Assembly (NCBI GenBank): GCA_000467715.1
Contig: AJFK01000403.1
Coordinates: 62,001 to 126,000, forward strand
Direction of reading: 5' to 3'
Length of the DNA: 64,000 nt
Origin: Hysterium pulicare CBS 123377
Taxonomy: Eukaryota; Ascomycota; Dothideomycetes; Hysteriales; Hysteriaceae
This document shows positions 54,520-64,000 of the stretch, piece by piece. Positions within the stretch are counted from its first letter, which is position 1; every line of letters begins with the position of its first letter. A program made the translations under genes and the position numbers. Below the pieces are notes generated by a model. The model ran no database searches. It saw only the letters and a list, made by a program, of their open reading frames with translations, and was not told the origin of the DNA.

Positions 54520-54756
54520 ACATTTGATTTTCCCATTAGTTCAGCTTGGATGGATGATCAGCATTGGTCTAAAGCGACTGGGCGCGAAATGAACTCAGCT
54601 CGAAAACGTATTGAAGAAGTGAAGGACTTCCGCAGGAGTGAACTAGCCAGAGAGCGAGAGAAGAGAACTGATCGGAAATATCAGATTTTCGGTGCTGTTG
54701 CGTTGGCCCTAGTTGCTGGTCTCGGGGTCAAAGAACGTGGGCTCGTCGGCCCCTGA

Positions 54757-55328
54757 GCTACAAGGGTCCGAAGAATGTAATTCAAAATATTGAGTCTCGA
54801 TACGTTCCACACTACCCATGAAAACAACCTAACGATAGTCGTTTCTGATTTGTTTATATTCAGTTGTTAATAAACCCCTTCAAGCTTACCCGTGCTGACC
54901 TTTTAGTTCTACCCTGTTCGCTCCATAAAGTTCAGAGATAAACATATCAAAGTTCACCAGATTTTGAAGCACTATGAGCGGGTGTCTAGTAGTAACAACC
55001 GAGGACATACCGTGAGCCACATTTGATCGAATTATGAAAGTCCTCGAAAAGAAAAAATTAAATAGTCTCATAGACTGTAGGACAAATAGCTGTCTTGATA
55101 ACGAAGCAAAGAGAGGCTGTAAGCCGTAGCAGTAAAGTAGGACATGTGCCAAAAGTAATAAGGGCCTCCGTTATAGTAAGACGAGCAACTTAATCGCTGA
55201 GCGGTTCTTTACTAAAGTATCCGAAGTTGAAGTTGAAGGAGCTTTACAGATGGGAGACGGTCGTTAATTTAGAAAGCAAATGCTTTCGGTGTTTATACGC
55301 TGTCAAAGATCGTTCACCATGAGGCTCG
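54757..55328. other. Intergenic between convergent genes
   Basis: 3' regions of the HET gene (plus) and the F-box gene (minus). No further structure seen. Confidence 0.4.
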
Positions 55329-56793
55329 CTACTGAAACTGTTGGAAGAATTCTCGGACATTCTCGGGCATATCAGCGTTATCCACCTCGGGCCAGCCGGT
55401 CCAACCCCAGTGCTTTCCTTCTTGCCTACGATTGTCGATTCTGCGCAAAATCTCCTCGATATCATTCCAGATTCTCTTGCGATTTCTCAGACCTTTCGAG
55501 TTGACCCAGGAGAACTTAGCCGAGATGTATAGTTGGCGCCAATTAGTCTCTCTGATAGGCAAATCTTGACCCTCCCACAGCCATGGCATATCTTGGAACA
55601 CGAACTTCCGGAAGAGAGTATCAGGCAGCTCACGTAGAGACCTAGTGACAAATCGAAGATTTGTGATGTCCTTGCCCGATAAATCCTCCATGATCAAGCA
55701 TGTGATCTCCGTTGGAAGCGCTCGGAATGGATCTGTATGATTACAGTCGGCTTCAACAGTCGGTAGTGCTTGTTGGGGTTTGTCATGAAGCGCTACAGCA
55801 GCTTGGTAGTCACTGAAATAATGTCATGGTACAGGTACACCACCGTAATCGCCTGTCTCCGAATTGTCGCTTGGCATTTTGGGAAGTCCTTCTACTTTTC
55901 GAGCGCATGACGCTATCATCGATGTGAGGCCAGGAATTTTCACTGGGTTGGTCGCAAGGTATTCGTCCCCAGGCATATGGTGCCAGCGTCGTTGTTGACA
56001 AGTTGCATTGTTTACGGCGGGATCTCGAGGAAACGGTTTGAGGAACTCATCTTCTGCTTAATTTAAGGGTTGCACGGGTCAGTTTAGGAGCAGAGCAGAA
56101 AGGTTAATCGGACGTGAAACGTTTACCTGATACCAAGAATATAGGCCACGAACATCAACTATGCCTGAAGGCTTCTAGACGCCTTCTTGAATATTTCGAA
56201 GCATGTCGAATGGAATGGAATTCCGCTCGTGTAGTCCAATGAGATCTGGTAATTATTGCAAGTTAGAGTGCATTCATATGGGAAATAACGAAAGAAGCGG
56301 ACATACTTTGGTTGAATCATTGGCAACACAAACAACATCCAACCCATGTCTGAGGGGAACGGACGATATGCCCTCATTAATATCATAAGACCAAGTTGGT
56401 AAGGAAGTAACTCGTGCTTTGTTCGAAGTCTTCATCATCAGCCTCCGGCTCCCATACTTTGAAAACTTTTTTCCAAACCAAGACTTGGACTTCCCTACGT
56501 CCCTCAGTGTCAGCAACCAGAAGGTGATGGCCAGAGTAACCATTCAAACTCACACATCCAGGACCAGCGATGTGCTCGCCAAAGATAGCATCTCCGGCAC
56601 GTTTGCAGCCAGAGTTCACACCACAGGAGGCTACAATATCAGCCAAGCTCTCGCGGAAAGGCCAAAAGCCTGTAAAATCCCAAGCCGCAGACAAATCTTC
56701 ACCTTCGCGTCGAAGACGAGTCGTGTTGAATTGGACACCGCAGATCTGGCAAAAATTCCGTCCTGCATTGTGGTTTAGCGGAGACTTTGTCAT
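55329..56793 (-). pseudogene. Damaged F-box gene of a second fungal family
   Basis: Reading leftwards from the ATG at 56793: RNFCQICGVQFNTTRLRREG, ADIVASCGVNSGCKRAGDAI, EHIAGPGCVSLNGYSGHHLL, VLVWKKVFKVWEPEADDEDF. A one-base shift follows near 56385-56395, beyond which YDINEGISSVPLRHGLDVVC continues in another frame. The parts IPFHSTCFEIFKKASR, FLKPFPRDPAV and HHMPGDEYLATNPVKIPGL appear in order in the middle. The F-box lies near the C terminus: DPFRALPTEITCLIMEDLSG, KDITNLRFVTRSLRELPDTL, then MPWLWEG and NRKRIWNDIEEILRRI. This order (CxxCGVxFN N terminus, HIAGPGC block, late F-box) is a known fungal family, unlike the other three F-box genes here. At least one frameshift, plus unclear joints at 55.8-56.3 kb, points to a pseudogene. 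Confidence 0.6.
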
Positions 56794-58524
56794 CAGAGAC
56801 AAAGGCGAGGTTGAGTCGCGGGAATTGAAAACTGAACTACCGTTACCAACGCAACTCGTAATCACGTGCTCTTTTTCGACGTCCCGGGTCCGCCTCCAAC
56901 CGAAAGTTTAACAACCATACTTTCGAGCTTCACTGTAGCTAAGAACGCGCCAGCGTCCAAGGGTGGTGGAAAGAATAGTGCTCCGTACCTCTTATTTCCA
57001 GCGTCGCGTAACCGTTTGTTATCTAGCACAGATCAAATATGCTCCGCTAGACAAATGTTGAAGTTTGTTTCTCTCTTTTACGACTGCTGTCAATACTTCC
57101 ACCTGATGTTGTGCAGGTAATGTTGCTCTCGATGTTTTGCCATGCCGTAACGATCTGCTTGACCTCCCTGAAGACGCTCAGTAATGGTGACATACTGTCG
57201 AACGATACTGATGTCGCCATATTTAGTAGTCATGAGCCTATGATCTTATTCTTCCGATTCTACATGGACATTGCCATTCGGTTTATAGTTCATCGTCGCG
57301 GACTTTTTCTCATTATCTCTAGACGAGTCTCAAGTCTAGGAGCTTTTCGAGGCATAAATCTATGCGTCGGAGATTTCGAAAGTTCTAGTTCCATGTCAGT
57401 GTAGACACAAAAAATGCTTCGTGGGCATTCTAAGTTCGAGTGCCGTCCTGGAAGCCGAAAAGGTCTGGAGATGGATGGCGGAGCCAGATTTGCATCTTGT
57501 GATGAACGCATTGGATCACGCTCTTTTCCAAAACATATCTTAGGGCTGCCTTTGACGAAAAAACACAACTCAAAGAAGCGTAATGGATTGTGTGTTAGGG
57601 AACTATTCTCCGGAAGGATAGAAGGGCGAACTTAAAGTTTGAAAGATCTCCAAGTTACGCTAGGCCAGATGAGCTTAGCCTGAACGCGTAACATGTCACT
57701 TCTCCTCTCCACCTGATACTCGAAACCTTTGTCTGTTCCATACTCTACAACATCAATGGTGAATGATCCAAGAGCCCGACTTGGAATCACCCTAGACTGA
57801 TGTACGATGCTGATGTACGATGCTGACGTAGCTGTGACTGACGATGACGGCTCTTCCTTAGGACTATGTGCAAGGGTAAGTTGTTCATTCATATTCGACG
57901 AAAAAGATTACCTCTTTCCTCGGGGGTTTAGTTTCACTACATACTTACGGATGTTACTACTAACAGCATAGTGGCGCCAAGTGCAGCTGCAACATTAGTA
58001 TTTGCCAGGGCAATAAAAGCAGCCTAAAATGGCCAACCTGGCTTGAATGTCTCTGCGTCAATATGAGCGCTCCGAGGCGCGCCGCGATCTGTCGGCCTCT
58101 TCTCTATAATTTCGGTAATGGTTTTTCCTCTCCCAAACCATTGGTTTTGTACTTGTCATGGCCCATGGGCGGTTTGATCGTGATGTTTCCTCAAGGCCGC
58201 AGCGATTTCAGGAATGCGTGAGTTTATTATTATCGCGATAGGGCTTACACTTCGTGCAACCACGAATTCTGCCTCGAGCCCTCTTCTACGCCTTGTGGCC
58301 TGGTTGTGCGACTCGGACATCGCGCAACTCCAGTGTCGTGCAAATGATGTCTAGTTAATCAAATTTCGGGTATCACTCTTCATTGGTACTCCTGCGACAT
58401 CATCCAATAAATTGTGGCCAACACAAATATTGCGTTTGGCACAGCTTGTTGCTGATAACTGCGATACTCAATATACATCTCCATCAAATTCATGAACATC
58501 ATTTTCAAGTCATACATCACATCT
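56794..58524. other. 1.7-kb region with no recognisable gene
   Basis: Several frames of 70-100 codons on both strands overlap each other and show no domain or splice chain. It should include the promoter of the receptor gene at its right end. An old decayed gene around 57.1-57.9 kb is possible but unsupported. Confidence 0.4.
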
Positions 58525-60022
58525 ATGGCTACGCTAACGCCGCTCGATATCGCATCATGGCCACCACCAAACTACGTTGATCCGGAATCTCGAGTCAGCC
58601 TTCTTCTTGGTGTGGAGATTGCTCTGGCAATCATCATGACAATCTTTATTTCGGCAAGAATATTTGTCAGGTACAATAAGAAGGCCCTTGGGTTTGATGA
58701 CTGGACTATGCTTCTGGCTTGGGTATGTAATTACAGGACGATTGGAAAGGGTCAGGCTCAAATATTTAGTAGGTAATCGCAACCACCATATTCGTCACGA
58801 ATTGTATCTCCACTCGCTATGGTATAGGATATCATGTATGGGATGTCAAAGTTGAGTGGTCGGTTAAAGTGTCTAAGGTACCTCCGTTCGCCTGGGCAGG
58901 TATGTAGAATATTTAATAGCTAACTCTTTCAGCTGGGCATTGTGTTTGAGCTCCTCTTCGCACCCTGCGTCGGCTTCACGAAGATTGCGATATGTCTGAC
59001 TTATTTACGGGCCTTTCCTTTTCAGACGAATAAGTGGTTCTGCTACTGCACGATGGTTTACATGTTCTGTTGGACTGTCGCGGTCTTTTTCTCGCTCTTG
59101 TTTCAGTGCTGGTAAGTCCATTGATTTTGCTCTTGGTCGTCGGGAAATTACAAGCGAGCTGAACTACATAGGCCTATATCCGAAAATTGGAATTACTTTG
59201 ATATGGTTAAGCACTGTGTTGATCAGAGAGTTTTCTTGATTACCACTGCGGCCCTAAACAGCATCACCGACATTCTTGTATTCCTGTGGCCCGCAAAGTA
59301 TATACGGAACATACAATTGCCACAAAGCCAACGTACAGGACTCATGGTCTCATTTTCTATTGGATGCTTGTAAGTCCTTCTATTTGAAAGACACTGACAT
59401 CAATTTAACGTGTTACATCAATGCAGAGTTTGCGTTGCGGGCGCATGCAGGATTTGGTATGTAAAAGTGTACTTCGACAGTTATGATACTAGCTGTATGA
59501 AACCCAGAGAACTCGAAGCAGCTTCTTCTAACTAGCAATGTCTTCCCAGGGGAGGGAGCCACTACATACGTCATCGCAGCTTTCGAAACAAACCTTGGCA
59601 TCATATGTGGATGTATACCCCCCACGAGGCCGCTCTTTTCCCGATTCTTTGCAAGCATCTTTAAATCGAAACAAAACATGTCCGGCTCGTTGGACTTATC
59701 TGGAGTAAGGTCTTTTGTAAAGAGCTTTCGTTTTCCGAAGTTGGTAGAAGACTTACCCGACGGCGTTACCAGACCAGCACCGGCCAGGTTAGAGCAGGAC
59801 ATTGACTGGGCGAGCTGTATCTCAGAAACGCACTTCTTGGGGATCAGAGGAAGCAACGGTGATGAAGAGCAAGCGTTGGAACCGTGCAGGCAAGAGGGGG
59901 CAAGTGAGCTCGGCAGAGGGAATACATACAGGGCTGACGAAGACTTGTCAAGGTTCTATCAGCATGGCTTTGGTGACTTTGAGTGGCAGAGTGGACTGGA
60001 TATTAAGTTATGGGCCCTCTAA
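58525..60022 (+). CDS. PTH11-like seven-helix membrane protein (fungal rhodopsin domain)
   Basis: Six exons: 58525-58722, 58773-58877, 58933-59111, 59172-59369, 59427-59494 and 59550-60022. Introns are 50-60 bp with agreeing phases, and the product is 406 residues. The extracellular N terminus is short, and hydrophobic segments follow: VSLLLGVEIALAIIMTIFIS, TTIFVTNCISTRYGIGYHVW, FELLFAPCVGFTKIAICLTY, YCTMVYMFCWTVAVFFSLLF, FLITTAALNSITDILVFLWP, GLMVSFSIGCLVCVAGACRI and TTYVIAAFETNLGIICGCIP. GFDDWTMLLAW, the LxKIxICLxYLR pattern and the ETNxGIICGCxP end are typical of the fungal rhodopsin (PF20684) family. There is no CFEM domain. Members such as Pth11 sense surfaces or nutrients, while most are uncharacterised. 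The cytoplasmic tail of about 130 residues is polar. Confidence 0.88.
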
Positions 60023-60174
60023 GGCTTGGCCGAGCCCGTTAAAGAAGGTAATAGTAGCGCATTTTCGTACTGGTCTTGGTCCTTCACTTACAAGTGCGGT
60101 GGGAAATGTAGATAATGAGTGTAATAAGATTCGAAATGTATGAAGTTCCAAGATTGTTGACGCTGTTTGCCAAT

Positions 60175-61497
60175 TTACTCAAGCTCGCCCATGCCCTCAG
60201 CCGCATGACGGCAACGTCTCATCGTAGCCATCTCAATCGCCAAACCCGGCCCAAAACTTGCTGCTACAACATGATCACGGCCTTCTCCCATATTTCTTAG
60301 CCTATCGAGTACAATGAGTACCGTCGGACTAGAAGAGTTGCCACGAGACTGGTAGATTTCCAACGATGCTCGTAAGTGATCTTTGTTAATATTTAAGACA
60401 TCCTGCGCCCCTTCCAAAATAGCAATTCCGCCAGGATGAAGTGCCCAGTCGCAGTCTTTTGCTTTCAAATCCATGAAAATTCCCTGATCATCTTCGTAGG
60501 TCAAGGACTGGCGTAGTCGGTCGAACATGGGCTTAATCGCCCCCACTGCATTCTCCGGGACCTCTTTAGTAAGAGTGATTTTGAAACCTAGAAAAATATT
60601 AACAACAAGTCCGTAGATCATTGTACTGCAATAAGGTTGCAGAAACATGCCTTTAGGGTCTGCCATGAATGCCATGTATGGATAGGTACCAGGTAAGACC
60701 ATATTACCCCAGTCGAGCAGCTCAAGAATAGGCAGGGTTCCGTTATCGAGCCCAAGTTCGTTGCAAACTACCAACGCTGCCGCAGCATCTGAGAACAATG
60801 CAGGCGCGATTCGTAGCTCTTCGCTATTCTCGCAGGCGTAATGAAGCTCGCACCGGGTGTGAAGACTGCATAGTTCACACGCAAACACAAGGATCCTCGC
60901 CGGCCGTCGCCGCTGCGAGGCTCCTGCTGCGAGGCCTGCTGCCAAACGCAAAGCCGAAAGTCCGCCAGCGCAACCAACGCCGTGCAACAGCGAGCGTTCA
61001 ACATCATGACGAAGCTTAAGCTTCTGAGACACGAGTAGGTCGTAGCCAGGATTGCCCGCGTCGGTACATGTTACGGCCACAGTGTGCGTAATTTCAGACG
61101 CGGCAAGTTTCGCCTCCAGAAGTGCTTTCTCGCAAGCAGCCACAGTAAGATCCACGCCAGCTTTTCGGAAGAGAAGAGAGAGCTCATCGATGGTAGGGGG
61201 AAGGGAGCATTGGTTGGTGAGATCTGTATAGTTGGAAACGGTTGCGCGGGTATGAATGCCGGAGCTACGGTTGACCGCGAGAAGCTTCTGGATGCTAGAC
61301 CACATCAACGACAGATTCTAGCATTAGTTAAGTAGTAAAGCAGACGCTTACCCCAAAGAATCGATGTGCTCCGAACATATCCTCCCAAGCACCTCTTCAA
61401 AATCCATCTGAGTAAAGATATTGGAAGGGTATTGCCCTGCTAAGCCTGTGATAAAGATAGCGGGCCTGTCGCCGGCTTTGTCATTTATTCCCACCAT
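60175..61497 (-). CDS. Type III polyketide synthase (chalcone/stilbene synthase family)
   Basis: Two exons, 61497-61352 and 61294-60175, with a 57-bp phase-2 intron, giving 421 residues. The open frame of exon 2 runs a few codons past the acceptor, but splicing at TCTAG joins ICSEHIDSLG to IQKLLAVNRSSGIHTRATV, which matches the family. The catalytic triad is visible: Cys157 in HGVGCAGGLSAL, His335 in WALHPGG and Asn368 in SRGNSSSPTVL. GFKITLTKEV and the end, VVAASFGPGLAIEMATM, are the C-terminal landmarks. These enzymes extend acyl-CoA starters with malonyl-CoA to make alkylpyrones, resorcinols or resorcylic acids. No tailoring enzyme is next to it; the adjacent gene on the other strand, convergent with a 152-bp gap, is a PTH11-like receptor. 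The product cannot be predicted from sequence alone. Confidence 0.93.
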
Positions 61498-64000
61498 GTT
61501 GTTAGTGTGATGGGCCCGTTATTTCTCAGCGGATTATAAAAGCTTCTCTGGAACAGAAGTTGACTCTATTCAAGATTGAAAAGGTCTATATATCTAAGAT
61601 CCTAGCGGCCGTGCATCTGATACGTAGCCCCAAGGCAGTACCAGTACCATCAAGAATGGCCAAACTCTTCTTCCTTCTTCGTTTGTACCCGTGTCCATTT
61701 GCATCCAACAATTTGTCTCCTACTTGTTGGTGGGAAGGATCTGTGCGACCTCATTGGGATCGCATGCACATCTACGTAAGATCCGACGCCACTTGAAGCC
61801 AAAATGGAGCACTGCATCTTGTACAGCCCGAGCGGATGCCAGAAAGCGTTACTTTGAAAGGCAGTGTTGCCTAATCTCCGATTTCAGGATTATGTACGAC
61901 CCTTATAAGACCCTAAAAAAGTAAAGTGCCACAAGCCAAGGCAGATTTAGGTGATAGCCGGCACATGGATCTAAGGTGTCAGAGAATTATCTACTTATCT
62001 CTAGTAAGACACTAAATACCACAATTCCTCATACACTACTATATGCCTAGGCAACTTTTATTGGCGCCCCTTCTCTACAGTATGACAAAAGTACTTATAT
62101 CTTAAGATGGCCGTCACACATTCCATGAGTGGAGTGACGGTACGTAAGCTACCTTAACGAACCTGAAACCGTGATCAAGATTAAGGCATATTCTGTGTTT
62201 GAGCTCTCTTTCAACGCCGTTATTTATATATGCAAGGTATATATTAGTCCAACTAATCCGAGCGGAACGATACTATTGCTCGGATAACTCTTAAAGAGTT
62301 ATCCTGCTCTTTACCACATCCTCCCTGTCACACACTCTATCTCGTCGCATACTATGCCTCATAAAAGAATACGAGTGCGATTCGCCTACGTCACCTATTG
62401 TACCAACCTGTGCTTTTCAAAATGGCTTTCTACGATCTTACAGAGACGAGCGAGTGGTCTCCCAGGGTATCTATGCCCTTTTCAAAACACGTCCCAAGCT
62501 GAGTCGGGAGTTTGTGTCCTTTGGTCGGTTTCATTGACTTTCTCTTGCTCACCATCGCTTCCATGCTCATTGATACCACAATAATCTCTCCAGCATACGT
62601 GGGAGAGCTAAGATTCAGATGGAGCATTCTGAATAGTTCTTATCAGGGGAAGCATTGTAAAGAAGAATAGAACAACTAGATCAGGCATGACCGTCTCCAG
62701 CTATTGTTTCGCTTTTTTGCGGTACGAAGAACTGTCCGCAATGGGCAATGAAGGCATATTGTCAATGACGAATTCCTTGCAGCTAGCCAATCATTCTTCT
62801 GAACTAATAGGTCTCACTACCATCTAGCGATCGTAAAGATGCCCGTAAGAGAATCATCGAATACGATCTGGCAAGGAAAGAATATTTTACTTGGTGTCAT
62901 CCGGCCCTAATGACCGAAAACGCGAATACCATCGTAGCGTGCCCTTTACTATCTGTGGGAGTTTGAGCCACTAGTATTTTTGCAAAAGCTTCGGGACATA
63001 CTAAAACCACGATTCACGATGTAATCGATGTTGGAAGTAGGAAATAGCTTAGTCACTGGCCAAAGCGTGGTTCGGTTAACCTCGTAGAAAGCCCCTGAAT
63101 GGGCCTCCCTTGCCCTTCCACCCTTCTTCTTCTCTTCTTCAATAATCTACTAATTATCGAGCGAGGATCTTGCAGACATGATAACAATACTTTATCTCCT
63201 TCTCAAATCGCTTTTTTCCGAAACGTCCCCATCTTTTCGACGATATAGTATGTTTAGCATTTTGTGGAAAATATTTCGAAAACCAAACTTACTGGAGTTG
63301 CAGGACATTCTGGATAGATGTGCAGGAGGTTTGGCGGAGAGTCATAAGGTACAGCTTATTGGGGTCGGATAGGCTGCTGTGGATACCCATATTCGTACCC
63401 TATGCTCAACCGATACTCAAGCTGGATGTCTACACCAGCATTCCCGGGAATTACGATATTATCGGAAGACCTAAAAGATTTCAGACTTGCCGCTTCTCAA
63501 CAATCACAATGTATTGGGAATGCTTCGGGGAACGATCAGTGAGAATATGGAATGTAGGTAGGACGCTAGAGTCGGTGACCTTAATCATCGAGGAGTGACA
63601 TCTAATCTGGGAGAATGGCGGCTTGAACGGTCAAGCGCCCGCAGGATTGAATCATCCACAAATAAGATACGAATTACACCCAACAATACCCGAATAGGTC
63701 TTTAGAATCGGCTACATCGCAGCCGTTCCGGTTCAATAAACCCCTGTCTAAGCGATCAAATTCACAGAATCCGGGTGCCATGGCCGTCACCTGCTTAGCT
63801 CTAATGACCCTCGTTTTGTTGTATTCAAACATTCTATGGCGAATCACCGTTTCTATAGCTTTAGAGCAGACGGCATTCAATTCCTCAAACCATTTTCTCC
63901 CCTGAGTATCTTCACAACCCTAGAATCACAACCACTCATTCAATCCGTACTCTTCAAGCCATCTCCCGTTCAACGTCTCACAAACAAATCTGCAAGAGCG
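61498..64000. other. 2.5-kb right-end region without supported genes
   Basis: The first 200 bp should be the promoter of the type III PKS. Frames near 62.4-62.6 kb and 63.2-63.6 kb (for example the ATG at 63178) show no motif. The stretch 61.9-62.35 kb is AT-rich with TTATTTATATATGCAAGG and a short palindrome (listed), so a decayed repeat is possible, but no family was recognised. Confidence 0.4.
62282..62304. repeat. 23-bp inverted repeat
   Basis: GGATAACTCTT and its exact complement AAGAGTTATCC are separated by one base. It lies in AT-rich sequence without genes. It could be a protein-binding palindrome or a relic of a mobile element; it is too short and base-poor to be a convincing terminator. 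Confidence 0.6.

Noticed and set aside
57111-57892. Overlapping frames of 73-97 codons on both strands
   Set aside because: No motif, no splice chain, mutual overlap.
62354-62584. Short frame with a hydrophobic end (membrane-protein look)
   Set aside because: No continuation with family features and no start context beyond chance.
1-64000. CRISPR arrays, bacterial operons, riboswitches, rRNA
   Set aside because: None seen; the window is eukaryotic nuclear DNA with spliceosomal introns.

Overview
The window is nuclear DNA of a filamentous ascomycete (Pezizomycotina). Genes are split by short introns of about 45-60 bp with GT..AG ends, intergenic spaces are compact, and there are fungus-specific families: HET domain, fungal-rhodopsin (PTH11-like) receptor, WLM/Wss1 protease, AA12 dehydrogenase and DUF7730-type proteins. 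The mix of F-box/LRR-like paralogs and a fungal type III polyketide synthase would fit Leotiomycetes (Helotiales), but that placement is inference and no marker gene was searched.

Layout. 0.5-4.1 kb: two tandem F-box/LRR-like paralogs, one decayed and one with a single in-frame TGA; a third, intact copy lies at 22-23.5 kb on the other strand. 4.8-6.1 kb: Tsr4/PDCD2-type ribosome-assembly chaperone. 6.1-9.7 kb: no recognisable gene. 9.7-10.1 kb: small secreted Pro/Ser-rich repeat protein. 11.2-12.8 kb: a CmcJ/asaB-like oxygenase whose first intron carries a 526-bp hAT-type MITE with a perfect 8-bp target-site duplication. 13.6-16.8 kb: a group of damaged genes (pyroglutamyl peptidase, NLR fragment, metallo-beta-lactamase with an internal deletion). 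17-40 kb: mostly housekeeping and conserved genes, namely eIF3k, Wss1, a small mitochondrial protein, an FMN-dependent 2-hydroxyacid oxidase, a secreted AA12 quinoprotein dehydrogenase, an ApsB/Mto1-like coiled-coil protein, an Ecd/SGT1 protein, two DUF7730-like proteins and a PLAC8 protein.

41.6-52.4 kb: a same-strand run of seven lineage-specific genes. Five encode proteins with one to three divergent Myb/SANT-like repeats, and a stranded sixth fragment carries one more. This array is the least familiar part of the window. 53-61.5 kb: a HET-domain gene whose stop is followed in frame by a charged tail with a membrane segment, a damaged F-box gene of another family, a PTH11-like receptor, and a type III polyketide synthase convergent with it. 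The last 2.5 kb hold no gene I can support.

Exon-intron models were built by eye from splice signals, reading-frame continuity and recalled family motifs. No alignment, database search or codon statistics were run.
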